DNA of 64,000 nucleotides, taken from the NCBI RefSeq assembly GCF_003024675.1, contig NZ_PYLP01000005.1, positions 1 to 64,000 on the forward strand. The letters run 5' to 3'. Below the pieces are notes generated by a model. It was not told the DNA's origin, did not search any database, and was given only the letters and a program-made list of their open reading frames with translations. The position numbers were made by a program, and so were the translations under genes. This document shows, in pieces, positions 43,216 through 52,773 of this stretch. Position 1 is the stretch's first letter. Each line of letters starts with the position of its first letter. This stretch comes from Faecalibacillus faecis. GTDB lineage: Bacteria; Bacillota_I; Bacilli_A; Erysipelotrichales; Coprobacillaceae.

Positions 43216-44300
43216 TATTCAACACCCTCCTTTTTCATTTTTTCTAATCTGTTTTTTAATTCAACTGGCATTTCAACTTTTGGAGCTTTTTCATGCATTA
43301 ACCATGAAGCAACTTTATGAGTTGTACTACCAGGTACTTTAAACATTGGAGGTTCAATTCTTAAGTCAATATTTAAAGCATACTTATTACGTGGAGCAAA
43401 AGCATCACCTTTTACTTCATGTGCTAAGTTTGGTGGTGTACCAGGGATCGTGTATAATTCATCATCATCAGTATCTAAATCTGGCATAGATGATAATAAT
43501 CCCCAAGTATATGGATGACGTGGATCATAGAAAATTTCATCAATGGTTCCAGTTTCTACGATTTTACCAGCATACATAACGTTTACATAATCAGCTACTT
43601 TAGCAACAACACCTAAATCATGTGTGATGTAAATAACTGATAAATCTTTTTTCTTTTGAATATCTTGAATTAATTCAAGAATTTTAGCTTGAATAGTAAC
43701 ATCCAATGCAGTTGTAGGCTCATCACAAATTAAAACATATGGATCACAAGATAAAGCAATTGCGATAACAATTCTTTGTCTCATCCCACCAGATAATTGG
43801 TGAGGATAGTTTTTCATACGTTTTTCCGCATTAGTAATACCTACTAATTGTAATAATTCAACTGCTTTTTTATAAGCTTCTTCTTTTGGTGTATTGTAAT
43901 GATGGATCATTGGTTCCATAATTTGATTTCCAATAGTCATTGTAGGGTTTAATGATGTCATTGGATCTTGGAAAACCATGGCAATTTTACGACCACGAAT
44001 TTCACTTTGCATTTCTTTTTCACTTAATTGACAAATGTCTTTTGTGATTCTCTCACCTGTATTTTCATCTGTCCAAGTGTAGTTAATAGAACCACCATCA
44101 ATTGAACCATTTCCAGCCATGATACCCATAATTGCTTTAGTAGTAACTGACTTACCTGATCCAGATTCACCAACGATAGCGATTGTTTCACCTTTGTATA
44201 AATCTAAGTTAACGCCACGAATTGCATTAACAATACCACTATCAGTTTTAAAAGAGATATTTAAATCTCTGACTTCTAATATTTTTTCTCTTTCTGCCAT
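43215..44300 (-). CDS. oppD: Oligopeptide ABC transporter ATP-binding protein OppD
   Basis: A 361-residue ATPase, partner of OppF. Walker A GESGSGKSV, Q-loop MVFQDPMTSLNPTM, signature LSGGMRQR, Walker B VLICDEPTTALD and switch ITHDLG are present. The C-terminal extension (HPYTWGLLSSMPDLDTDDDELYTIPGTPPNLAHEVKGDAFAPRNKYAL) is the OppD type; the usual iron-sulfur cysteines of this region are missing, which occurs in many relatives. An unusual insertion (DGGSINYTWTDENTGERITKDICQLSEKEMQS) lies after Walker A. AAGGAG precedes the start. Confidence 0.95.
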   Translation of the reverse strand: MAEREKILEVRDLNISFKTDSGIVNAIRGVNLDLYKGETIAIVGESGSGKSVTTKAIMGIMAGNGSIDGGSINYTWTDENTGERITKDICQLSEKEMQSEIRGRKIAMVFQDPMTSLNPTMTIGNQIMEPMIHHYNTPKEEAYKKAVELLQLVGITNAEKRMKNYPHQLSGGMRQRIVIAIALSCDPYVLICDEPTTALDVTIQAKILELIQDIQKKKDLSVIYITHDLGVVAKVADYVNVMYAGKIVETGTIDEIFYDPRHPYTWGLLSSMPDLDTDDDELYTIPGTPPNLAHEVKGDAFAPRNKYALNIDLRIEPPMFKVPGSTTHKVASWLMHEKAPKVEMPVELKNRLEKMKKEGVE

Positions 44301-44302
44301 AA

Positions 44303-45235
44303 TTACATCTCCTTCATAGTTGGATCAAGTGCATCACGAAGTCCGTCACCAAATAAGTTGAAACTTAACATTAAGATAGAGAAAATAATAACTGGAATTA
44401 CCATCATGTAAGGGTAAATAGTAATTGAGTTAAATCCATCATTAATTAATGTACCTAATGAAGCCATTGGAATTGGTAAACCTAAACCAACGAATGACAA
44501 GTATGCTTCATAGAAGATAGCATTTGGAATAGACATCATAATCATAATAATCATTTGACTATAAATATTTGGTAAAATTTCTTTAAAGATAATAAACATG
44601 TTACTAGCTCCTAAAGTACGTGAAGCTAAAACGAATTCTTCTTCTTTTACTCTTAAAACTTGAGCTCTTGTAATTCTTGACATACCAATCCATTCAGTAA
44701 ATGATAAAGCCATGATAATTGTGAATAATGATGCTTTCATCACCATTAATAACAATGTTAATATTACTAAAGTTGGGATAGAGTTAATGATTTCTTGAAT
44801 TCTTTGCATTACTGAATCAACTTTACCTCCGAAATAACCAGAGATCAGTCCGTATGTCATACCTACAATCACGTCAATAAAGATTGCAACAACGGCAATG
44901 AATAATGAATATCTTGTACCTGTCCAAACACGTACAAATAAATCACGACCATAAGTGTCTGTACCAAAGAAATGTTCAGCACATGGTGAGATACTTGCAA
45001 TTTTTGTATTGATTGCATCAAATTCATATGATGAAAGCATTGGGGCAAAAATTGCGAATACCGCGATAACTAAAATACAAATTAAACCAATAACGGCACC
45101 TTTATTCTTTTTAAAACGATTTAAAGAATCTTTCCAAGCAGGAAGTGATGGAGCAACAACGTCTTTAGTAATGTCTTGTTTATCTCCAACGAATTCAAAA
45201 TCGTCTGGTAAAAATTCAATCTTTTCTAAATCCAT
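44303..45235 (-). CDS. oppC: Oligopeptide ABC transporter permease OppC
   Basis: A 310-residue inner-membrane permease. After a polar N-terminal tail it has six hydrophobic segments. HFFGTDTYGRDLFVRVWTGTRYSLFIAV is the OppC-type entry motif and EWIGMSRITRAQVLRVKEEEFVLASRTLGAS is the ATPase-contact EAA loop. The ending MLSFNLFGDGLRDALDPTMKEM is diagnostic for OppC/DppC. Forms the channel with OppB. Two bp separate it from oppD, and two from oppB. Confidence 0.95.
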   Translation of the reverse strand: MDLEKIEFLPDDFEFVGDKQDITKDVVAPSLPAWKDSLNRFKKNKGAVIGLICILVIAVFAIFAPMLSSYEFDAINTKIASISPCAEHFFGTDTYGRDLFVRVWTGTRYSLFIAVVAIFIDVIVGMTYGLISGYFGGKVDSVMQRIQEIINSIPTLVILTLLLMVMKASLFTIIMALSFTEWIGMSRITRAQVLRVKEEEFVLASRTLGASNMFIIFKEILPNIYSQMIIMIMMSIPNAIFYEAYLSFVGLGLPIPMASLGTLINDGFNSITIYPYMMVIPVIIFSILMLSFNLFGDGLRDALDPTMKEM

Positions 45236-45237
45236 TA

Positions 45238-46182
45238 TTAATCATCCTTTCCTAATCTAATTCTTGGATCGATAATTCCATAAGAAATATCAATAATTAA
45301 CATCATGAAGATGTACATTGCAGCATATAAGAATGAACAAGCTAAAATGATGTTGTAATCATTTGATAAAATACTATTAATTAATAATTTACCTAATCCA
45401 GGAACAGAACAAATCTTTTCAACAACCATAGTACCTGTCATTAAGTTTACTAAAATAGGTCCTAAAATTGTGATTACTGGAATTAAAGCATTTCTTAATG
45501 CATGTTTGAAAATTAAAGTTTTACGATCTAACCCTTTTGCTTTTGCAAGAGTCATATATTCACTTGTTAAAACTGAAACCATTTCAGTACGTGTAAAACG
45601 TGCAACGTTTGCAATAACCCCAACAGATAAAGCTAAAATTGGCATAATTGATGATTTAATTGCATTCGATGAACTATATGAAGTTGGTAACAATCTTAAT
45701 TTTGAAGCAAATAATAATAAAATTAACATTGCAAATACGAATGATGGGATGGAAACCCCAATTACAGAAATAACTGTAGCAATTGTATCCCAAATTGTAT
45801 TTTTATGTAATGCAGCAAATACTCCTAAGAACATACCAATAACTGTTCCAATAATTACTGCACATAAACCGTAAATCATAGATAATTTTGCAGCACTTCC
45901 TACAAGTGAAGATACTTGCATATCTTTATATAAGTTAAATGAAACACCGAAATCCCCTGTTAACATATTTTGAATATAACGTACGAATTGAACTGGTATT
46001 GGTTTATCCAATCCGTATTGAGCTTCAATAGCCGCTCTGGCTGAAGCACTTAATTTTTCATTGTTAATTGGAGAACCAGGTAAAAATTTAACCATTAAAA
46101 ATAATACCATTAAAATAACGAATAATGTAATTAACGAAATAACTAAACGTTTTCCGATATATTTTAAGGTTGAATTACTCAT
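45238..46182 (-). CDS. oppB: Oligopeptide ABC transporter permease OppB
   Basis: A 314-residue membrane protein with six hydrophobic segments. The N terminus YIGKRLVISLITLFVILMVLFLMV followed by LPGSP and the periplasmic YGLDKPIPVQFVRYIQNMLTGDFGVSF identify OppB. The EAA loop is FTRTEMVSVLTSEYMTLAKAKGLDRKTLIFKHALRNALIPVITILG. The terminal ISYGIIDPRIRLG is family-typical. It is separated from oppA1 by 90 bp with a hairpin, suggesting lower expression of oppBCDF than of oppA1. Confidence 0.95.
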   Translation of the reverse strand: MSNSTLKYIGKRLVISLITLFVILMVLFLMVKFLPGSPINNEKLSASARAAIEAQYGLDKPIPVQFVRYIQNMLTGDFGVSFNLYKDMQVSSLVGSAAKLSMIYGLCAVIIGTVIGMFLGVFAALHKNTIWDTIATVISVIGVSIPSFVFAMLILLLFASKLRLLPTSYSSSNAIKSSIMPILALSVGVIANVARFTRTEMVSVLTSEYMTLAKAKGLDRKTLIFKHALRNALIPVITILGPILVNLMTGTMVVEKICSVPGLGKLLINSILSNDYNIILACSFLYAAMYIFMMLIIDISYGIIDPRIRLGKDD

Positions 46183-46204
46183 CTTTTTTCCTCCTATATT
46201 TATT

Positions 46205-46240
46205 TAAAAAAGAAACACAATACAGAATACTATATTGTGT
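46205..46240 (-). terminator. Intercistronic hairpin between oppA1 and oppB
   Basis: Reverse-strand stem ACACAATA / TATTGTGT (46233-46240, 46215-46222), followed by TTCTTTTTT. Probably a partial terminator allowing excess oppA1 mRNA over oppBCDF; similar hairpins follow oppA2. Confidence 0.7.
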
Positions 46241-46272
46241 TGTCTTCTCTATGTTCTTTTTTCTAATTTGAA

Positions 46273-47892
46273 CTATTTTGAAACATATTCGAATGTATAT
46301 GGAACACCAACTGCTTTAATAACTAAGTTTTTAACTTTTGTATTTTGTAAAGTAGCAGTTCCTTTTTCGAATACTGGGATGTAACATAAATCATCCATCA
46401 TAATTTTTTCTGCATCGATCATTAATTGCCAACGAGCATTAGCATCAGTTTCACTGTTAACTTTTTCCATGATTGAATCAAATTCAGTATTTGACCAATG
46501 ACCATAGTTGTTGTTGTTGTTAGTTAAAGCTAATGTTAAATAAGTTGTAGGATCACCATAATCAGGTCCCCAACGAGTTACTGATAAATCGAAATCTCCA
46601 TTTTTTTGTTTGTTGTAGATACGATCTTGTTTAGTAGTAGCAACCATTTCAATTTTTAATCCTTTTAAGCCAGAGAAAGCATTTTGTAAATAAGTTGCAA
46701 ATACATCCATTGGAGATTCATCTGTACCATAAGTTAATCTTAAAGTGATTTCAGATTTTCCTAATTCTTTTAATCCTTCATCTAATGCAGCTTGAGCAGC
46801 TTTTTTATCATATGAAGTATAAGTATCTGCTTCATCACGGAAATCTTTTCCTTCTGGAGAAATAGATAATCCTGATGGAACAAATCCTGAAGCAGCTTGT
46901 GAACCATCTTTTAAGACGTTTTCACATAAATCTTTTCTGTTAATAGCTAATGATAAAGCTTTTCTTACATTTAAGTTAGCTAAATCACTATTTTCTAAAT
47001 TTGGTTGAATGTAGAATAAGAACCCTTCAGAAATATTCTTGAATGATTCATCTTTTTTATATTTATCAACTAAGTCAGAGTTGATGATAGCGAAATCAGT
47101 TTCACCTGCTTCGAATGATTGAGCAGCAACTTTTGGTTCTTGAACTAATTTCATTACTAATTTGTCGACTTTTACATCTTTAGCAGCATAGAATTTATCA
47201 TTTTTTTCGAATTCAGCTACTGAACCTGGTTCCCATTTTGTCATAGTGAAAGCACCGTTAGCTAAAATAGAATCAGCGCTCTTACCATATTTATCACCTT
47301 GTTTTTCAGCGAATTTTTCGTTGACTGGGTAGAAACATGGGAATGACATTAATTCATCAAAGAATGAAACACGAGTAGTTGTTGTAACTTCTAATGTTTT
47401 GTCATCAACAGCTTTTACACCTAAAGAATTTAAATCATCATCAGTTAAATCTTGTTCTGCATCGATTTTGTCTGATAATTCTTGTGCACCTGCGATGTTA
47501 GCAATTCCATCACAGAACATGTAATAATAGTTCCCTTTGTTTTTGAAAATTCTGTGCCATGCATAAACGAAATCGTTCGCAGTAACAGGATCTCCATTAG
47601 ACCATTTAGCATCTCTTAATTTATAAGTGTGTGTTAAACCGTCTTCTGAAACTTCTGAAGATTTAGCAATACCATATGTAGTAGTACCATCTTTAGCAGG
47701 TTTCATTAGCCCATCAATAATTGCATGTAATGCAGTAAATGAGCATCCGTCTTCGGCATCTGCTGAGTCTAAGTTCTTGATATCTAGTTCACTTGAATAA
47801 GTGTATGTAGAAGAATCATCACCAGATCCTCCACAACCAGCAAGAGTTAGAGCCATCATAGCACAAAGTACCATAGAAAATAATTTTTTCAT
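46273..47892 (-). CDS. oppA: Oligopeptide-binding lipoprotein OppA, copy 1
   Basis: A 539-residue solute-binding protein (SBP family 5) that captures peptides for OppBCDF. The signal MKKLFSMVLCAMMALTLAGC ends in lipobox LAGC, so Cys20 is lipidated. The family pattern YKLRDAKWSNGDPVTANDFVYAWHRIF (about 89-115) and SLAINRKDLCENVLKDGSQAASGF (about 315-338) are visible, as is RWGPDYGDPTTYL near 430. It is over 80% identical by eye to copy 2, and long stretches around codons 320-420 are the same at DNA level. GAAGGGAAG precedes the start; the promoter region carries paired operator-like palindromes. Confidence 0.95.
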   Translation of the reverse strand: MKKLFSMVLCAMMALTLAGCGGSGDDSSTYTYSSELDIKNLDSADAEDGCSFTALHAIIDGLMKPAKDGTTTYGIAKSSEVSEDGLTHTYKLRDAKWSNGDPVTANDFVYAWHRIFKNKGNYYYMFCDGIANIAGAQELSDKIDAEQDLTDDDLNSLGVKAVDDKTLEVTTTTRVSFFDELMSFPCFYPVNEKFAEKQGDKYGKSADSILANGAFTMTKWEPGSVAEFEKNDKFYAAKDVKVDKLVMKLVQEPKVAAQSFEAGETDFAIINSDLVDKYKKDESFKNISEGFLFYIQPNLENSDLANLNVRKALSLAINRKDLCENVLKDGSQAASGFVPSGLSISPEGKDFRDEADTYTSYDKKAAQAALDEGLKELGKSEITLRLTYGTDESPMDVFATYLQNAFSGLKGLKIEMVATTKQDRIYNKQKNGDFDLSVTRWGPDYGDPTTYLTLALTNNNNNYGHWSNTEFDSIMEKVNSETDANARWQLMIDAEKIMMDDLCYIPVFEKGTATLQNTKVKNLVIKAVGVPYTFEYVSK

Positions 47893-47920
47893 TTTTTCTC
47901 TTCCCTTCTATAAATCGCCT

Positions 47921-48016
47921 TTGTATACACTAATACGTATACAATAAAAATTTATGCTTTAATATTAGTACAATGCGTTATAGAAGTCAACAAAAAAGAC
48001 GAACTTTGTATACAAA
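47921..48016 (-). promoter_or_regulatory. oppA1 promoter flanked by TTGTATACAA-type palindromes
   Basis: TTGACT (47985-47990) and TAATAT (47962-47967), 17 bp apart, form the promoter on the reverse strand. Downstream is an inverted pair TTGTATAC (47921-47928) and GTATACAA (47937-47944); upstream of the -35 is the perfect palindrome TTTGTATACAAA (48005-48016). Sites on both sides of the promoter allow looping repression. The 47893-48196 interval holds this region, a hairpin and no gene. Confidence 0.7.
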
Positions 48017-48153
48017 ATTGTATTATTGTTTATACAAAAAATATATTTTTCAATCTACATTCAAGAATAAAATAGAACAATTGTTTTTTATACATTTATT
48101 TTTGGCGTTTATATTAATTGGAAGACAACATATTTTTTATTCTTTTTTAAGAA

Positions 48154-48181
48154 GAAACACAATACCGAAATATTGTGTTTC
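48154..48181 (-). terminator. Hairpin after oppA2
   Basis: Perfect 11-bp stem GAAACACAATA / TATTGTGTTTC (48154-48164, 48171-48181), same core as the hairpin after oppA1. The U run is poor, so it may stabilise the mRNA 3' end or only partly terminate. Confidence 0.6.
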
Positions 48182-48196
48182 TGTTGATTTTATCGA

Positions 48197-49819
48197 CTAT
48201 TTTGATACATATTGGAATGTATATGGAACACCTACAGGTCTAATTACTAAACCTTTTACATCTTTATTTTGTAAAGTTGCAGTACCTTTTTCAAATACTG
48301 GGATGTAACATAAATCATCCATCATAATTTTTTCTGCATCAATCATTTCTTGCCAACGAGTATTAACATCAGATTCATTAGCAACTTTATCCATTAATGC
48401 ATCTAATTCACTGTTTGTATATTTTCCATAGTTGTTACCATTAGTAGAAATACCCATTGTTAAGTAAGTTGTAGGATCACCATAGTCAGGTCCCCAACGA
48501 GTTGTAGCTAAATCAAAATCTCCATTTTTTTGTTTGTTGTAAATACGATCTTGTTTAGTAGTAGCTACCATTTCTACTTTAATACCATCTAATTTACTTA
48601 AAGCGTTTTGTAAATAAGTTGCAAATACATCCATTGGAGATTCATCTGTACCATAAGTAACTCTTAAAGTAATTTCAGATTTTCCTAATTCTTTTAATCC
48701 TTCATCTAATGCAGCTTGAGCAGCTTTTTTATCATATGAAGTATAAGTATCTGCTTCATCACGGAAATCTTTTCCTTCTGGAGAAATTGATAATCCTGAT
48801 GGAACAAATCCTGAAGCAGCTTGTGAACCATCTTTTAAGACATTTTCACATAAGTCTTTTCTATTGATTGCTAGTGAGATTGCTTTTCTTACATTTAAGT
48901 TAGCTAAATCACTATTTTGGAAATTTACTGAAATATAGAATAAGTAACCTTCATTAATTTGTTTGAATGAATCATCTTTTTTGTATTTATCAACTAAGTC
49001 TGAGTTGATTGGAGCGAAATCAGTTTCACCTGCTTCGAATGCTTGAGCAGCAACTTTTGGATCTTGAACTAATTTCATTACTAATTTGTCAATTTTAACT
49101 GTTTTAGCATCATAATATTTATCATTTTTTTCAAATTCAGCTACTGAACCTGGTTCCCAGTTTGTCATAGTGAAAGCACCATTTCCTAAAATAGTTTTAG
49201 CACTCTTACCATATTTGTCACCTTGTTTTTCGCAGAACTTTTCATTGATTGGATAGAAACATGGAAATGACATTAATTCATCAAAGAATGAAACACGAGT
49301 AGTTGTAGTAACTTCTAATGTTTTATCATCGACTGCTTTAACACCCATTGCATCTAAATCAGCATCTGTAATATCTTCTTCATTGTCAATTTTATCTGAC
49401 ATTTCTTGTGCCCCTACAATACTTGCAATACCATCACAGAACATGTAGTAATATTGACCTTTCTTTTGGAAGATTCTATGCCAAGCATAAACGAAATCAT
49501 TTGCAGTAACAGGATCACCGTTAGCCCATTTAGCATCTTTTCTGATTTTGTAAGTATGAGTTAACCCGTCATCTGAAACTTCAGAAGATGAAGCAACACC
49601 ATTTACGATATTACCTTTCTTATCTGTTTTCATAAGCCCATCAATAACAGCATGCATTGCTGTAAATGAGCATCCGTCATCGGCATCTGATGAATCTAAG
49701 TTTTTGATATCTAATTCACTTGAGAAAGTGTAAGTAGATGAATCTCCTCCTGATCCCCCACAACCAGCAAGAGTTAGAGCCATCATAGCACAAAGCACCA
49801 TTGATAATAGTTTTTTCAT
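48197..49819 (-). CDS. oppA: Oligopeptide-binding lipoprotein OppA, copy 2
   Basis: A 540-residue SBP family 5 lipoprotein, with signal MKKLLSMVLCAMMALTLAGC and lipobox Cys20. All family motifs seen in copy 1 are present (KWANGDPVTANDFVYAWHRIF, AINRKDLCENVLKDGSQAAS, RWGPDYGDPTTYL). Differences from copy 1 cluster in parts likely to line the binding pocket (for instance ISVNFQNSDLANLN and TNGNNYGKYTNSELDAL), so the two may prefer different peptides. It has its own promoter with two operator-like palindromes and is followed by a stem-loop, making it independently regulated but dependent on OppBCDF downstream. Confidence 0.95.
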   Translation of the reverse strand: MKKLLSMVLCAMMALTLAGCGGSGGDSSTYTFSSELDIKNLDSSDADDGCSFTAMHAVIDGLMKTDKKGNIVNGVASSSEVSDDGLTHTYKIRKDAKWANGDPVTANDFVYAWHRIFQKKGQYYYMFCDGIASIVGAQEMSDKIDNEEDITDADLDAMGVKAVDDKTLEVTTTTRVSFFDELMSFPCFYPINEKFCEKQGDKYGKSAKTILGNGAFTMTNWEPGSVAEFEKNDKYYDAKTVKIDKLVMKLVQDPKVAAQAFEAGETDFAPINSDLVDKYKKDDSFKQINEGYLFYISVNFQNSDLANLNVRKAISLAINRKDLCENVLKDGSQAASGFVPSGLSISPEGKDFRDEADTYTSYDKKAAQAALDEGLKELGKSEITLRVTYGTDESPMDVFATYLQNALSKLDGIKVEMVATTKQDRIYNKQKNGDFDLATTRWGPDYGDPTTYLTMGISTNGNNYGKYTNSELDALMDKVANESDVNTRWQEMIDAEKIMMDDLCYIPVFEKGTATLQNKDVKGLVIRPVGVPYTFQYVSK

Positions 49820-49867
49820 ATTCTCTCTTCCCTTCTTAAATTATCTTTTGTGCAATAAATCGACATG

Positions 49868-49951
49868 TTGTATACAATTTATCGATTTATTAACTTCATA
49901 ATAGAGGATTAGTCTTTAAAAGTCAATACTATTTTGCATATTTGTATACAA
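49868..49951 (-). promoter_or_regulatory. oppA2 promoter flanked by two TTGTATACAA sites
   Basis: TTGACT (49921-49926) and TATTAT (49898-49903) with a 17-bp spacer on the reverse strand. TTGTATACAA is found just downstream (49868-49877) and upstream of the -35 (49942-49951), centre-to-centre 74 bp, about seven helical turns. The arrangement mirrors oppA1. Confidence 0.7.
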
Positions 49952-49968
49952 TACAATATATTAATTTA

Positions 49969-51649
49969 TCAACGTGATAGTTTTTTTATTAAAAAAAGAC
50001 ATAATATTTTATTATTATGCCTTTTCAGTTTTTTTTCTACATATTCAAAAGAAATTGTTCTACATGGTTTAATAACTAGATTTTTTAATTTTGGATTTTG
50101 TAATGTTGCCGCTCCTTTTTCAAAAATAGGAATATATGCATAATCATCTAATAAGATTTTTTCTGCATCAATCATTTCTTGCCAACGTTTAGTCACATCT
50201 GATTCAACCCCTACTTGACCTACAAGTTGATCATATTCACTATTAGACCATTTTCCATAGTTGTTACTATTTGTTGATAATGCAATTGTTAAATAAGTTG
50301 TAGGATCTCCATAATCCGGTCCCAAACGAGTTGTAGCTAAATCAAAATCACCATTTTTTGTTTGTTGTAGATACGATCTTGTTTAGTAGTAGCTACCATT
50401 TCTACTTTAATACCATCTAATTTACTTAAAGCATTTTGTAAATAAGTTGCAAATACATCCATTGGAGATTCATCTGTACCATAAGTAATTCTTAACGTAA
50501 TTTGCTCTTTTCCTAATTCTTTTAATCCTTCATCTAAAGATTCTTGTGCTTTTTTCTTATCATAAGATGTAAAGTTTCCAGAATCTTTTCTAAAATCAAC
50601 GCCATCTGGACTCGTTGCTAAACCAAAAGGAATAAATCCTCCAGCAACTTGTGAACCATCTTTTAAGACATTTTCACATAAGTCTTTTCTATTGATTGCT
50701 AGTGAGATTGCTTTTCCTACATTTAAGTTAGCTAAATCACCATTTTGGAAGTTTACTGAAATATAAAATAAGAAACCATCATAACCTTGTTTAAAAGCTT
50801 CATCATCTTTATATTTATCTACCAAATCCGAATTGATTGGTGCATAATCTGTTTCTCCTGCTTCAAAAGCTTGTACAGCCACTTTTGGTTCTTGAACAAG
50901 TTTCATGACAAGTTTATTTAATTTAACATGTTTTTGATCATAATAACTTTCGTTCTTTTCAAATTCAGCCACTGATCCTGGTTCCCAATTTGTCATTGTA
51001 AAAGCCCCATTTTCTAAAATTGTTTTAGCACTTTTACCATATTTATTTTCTTGTTTTTCAGCAAGCTTTTCATTAATTGAGTAGAATGGTGGAAATGCAA
51101 GTAATTCATCTAAAAACAAAACGCGTACTGTTGTTTTTACTTCTAAAGTATAGTCATCATTTACTTTTACACCCATAGAATTTAAATCATCATCTGTAAG
51201 TTCTTCACCTGCATCAATTTTATCTGATAATTCTTGAGCCCCTTCAATGCTTGCAATTCCATCTGCAAACATATAATAATAACTTCCCTTTTTTCTAAAA
51301 ATACGTTGCCATGCATAAGCGAAATCATGAGCTGTTACAGGATCTCCATTTGTCCATTTAACATCTTTTCGAAGTTTATAGGTATGTGTTAAACCGTCTT
51401 CAGACAATTCTTCACTTTTAGCAACCGCATTTACGATATTTCCTTTTTATCTGTTTTTGTAAGTCCATCGATTACTGCATGAATTGCCTTGAGTGAACAT
51501 CCATCATCTGCATCTGATGAATCTAAATTTTTAATATCCAATTCACTTGAATACGTATAAGTCGTTATGTCGTCTCCACTTGATCCACCACATCCCGTTA
51601 ATGTTAAAACCATTAAACAACATAAAAATAATGAGAGTATTTTTTTCAT
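49969..51649 (-). pseudogene. oppA: Third oppA paralog, broken by frameshifts
   Basis: Starts at 51649 with an OppA-type lipoprotein signal (MKKILSLFLCCLMVLTLTGC). The frame breaks at KTDKKEIS, where one A missing from an A6 run restores reading into GNIVNAVAKSEELSEDGL; it breaks again after NKQK, where one A missing from an A7 run (compare copies 1 and 2) restores NGDFDLATTR. At the 3' end EYVEKKLKRHNNK runs through a hairpin; one more A in the A8 run would give a natural stop (EYVEKKTEKA). The protein between lesions is well conserved but more diverged (TSPDGVDFRKDSGNFTSYDKKK). Tryptophan in RWGPDY is Leu here. Confidence 0.88.
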
Positions 51650-51681
51650 ATTCCCATTCTCTTTTTTTATCTTCTCCTTCA

Positions 51682-51710
51682 ACCATATTCCATTTTCTAC
51701 ACACCGTCAA
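51682..51710 (-). promoter_or_regulatory. Promoter of oppA3 without palindromes
   Basis: TTGACG (51705-51710) and TATGGT (51682-51687) with a 17-bp spacer. No TTGTATACAA site is present, unlike at oppA1 and oppA2, consistent with loss of regulation or function. Confidence 0.5.
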
Positions 51711-51769
51711 CAAAATTATGTATTCGCTTATATTTTTTATCAAAAAAAGAAGTAGATTTCTCTACTTCA

Positions 51770-52645
51770 TTATTTTACTACACTCATGGCAAGTGCTAAA
51801 GCACCAACAGCCCCAGCATTATCCCCTAATTCTGGATAAACGATATAATCTTTAATTTTATCAGTAGTCACTTCTTCTTTTTGAATATAACCATTTAAGA
51901 ATTCTTGAGTATATTTATGAATCATTGGAAAAAGTTGTTTTTGATGCATAACACCACCACCTAGAATAATTTTCTTAGGTGAAAGAGTTAAAATATAATT
52001 TGCCATCGCTTGTCCAATATAATAAGCTTCTAAATCCCATGCCGGATGATCTTCTGGAAGTTCACTTCCTTTTACTCCCCATCTTGCTTCAATGGCAGGA
52101 CCAGCTGCTAGGCCTTCAAAACATGTTCCATGATATGGACATTTTCCTGAATATTTATCATCTTCTCTAACAATCATTTTCATATGTCCCATTTCTGGAT
52201 GAAGTAACCCGTGTACAAGTTTACCACCAACAACGGCTCCTCCACCAATTCCTGTTCCAATTGTAAGATAAAGGGCACTGTCTAATCCTTTTGCCGCACC
52301 AAATGTTGCTTCACCTAAAGCAGCCCCATTAACATCTGTATCAAAAGCCATAGGAATGTCATATCTTTCTTTTAAAGCACCCATAATATTATAATTATTC
52401 CATCCTGGTTTAGGTGTTGTTGTAATATAACCATAAGTTGGACTTGTAAGATCTGGATCAATAGGTCCAAAACTTCCTACACCTAATGCTTCAATTTCTT
52501 TTCCATCAAAGAATTTAAAAACATTTTCCATTGTTTTTTCAGGTGCTTCTGTAGGAAATGATTCTCTTTCTAAAACTTCTCCTTTTTCATTTCCAATACA
52601 AACTACAAATTTAGTTCCACCTGCTTCAATTGCTCCTAGTTTCAT
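51770..52645 (-). CDS. ROK-family sugar kinase (fructokinase-like)
   Basis: About 291 residues from the ATG at 52645 (AAAGGAG upstream); a longer frame to 52684 has no ribosome site. MKLGAIEAGGTKFVVCIG is the phosphate-1 motif of the fructokinase branch (EAGGTK), TIGTGIGGGAVVGGKLVHGLLHPEMGHM contains the ROK signature and the sugar-binding Glu-His, and GKCPYHGTCFEGLAAGPA (about 155-175) matches the zinc-binding ROK loop. Family enzymes phosphorylate fructose (ScrK/YdhR) or glucose, mannose. It is monocistronic between the oppA cluster and pflA. Confidence 0.92.
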   Translation of the reverse strand: MKLGAIEAGGTKFVVCIGNEKGEVLERESFPTEAPEKTMENVFKFFDGKEIEALGVGSFGPIDPDLTSPTYGYITTTPKPGWNNYNIMGALKERYDIPMAFDTDVNGAALGEATFGAAKGLDSALYLTIGTGIGGGAVVGGKLVHGLLHPEMGHMKMIVREDDKYSGKCPYHGTCFEGLAAGPAIEARWGVKGSELPEDHPAWDLEAYYIGQAMANYILTLSPKKIILGGGVMHQKQLFPMIHKYTQEFLNGYIQKEEVTTDKIKDYIVYPELGDNAGAVGALALAMSVVK

Positions 52646-52719
52646 TATTATATCTCCTTTTTCTTTTACTCTTATTTTAAACAACTCTGATTATAAAGTA
52701 AATATGCAATTATAAATTG

Positions 52720-52770
52720 AAAAAGAGTTACATGATTTAGACGATAAACCTAAATTCATGAACTCTTTTT
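52720..52770 (-). terminator. Terminator of the pfl operon
   Basis: Long imperfect stem AAAAGAGTT..ATGA.TTAG / CTAA.TTCATGAACTCTTTT, U-tailed on the reverse strand, just past the pflA stop. Confidence 0.7.
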
Positions 52771-52773
52771 TCA

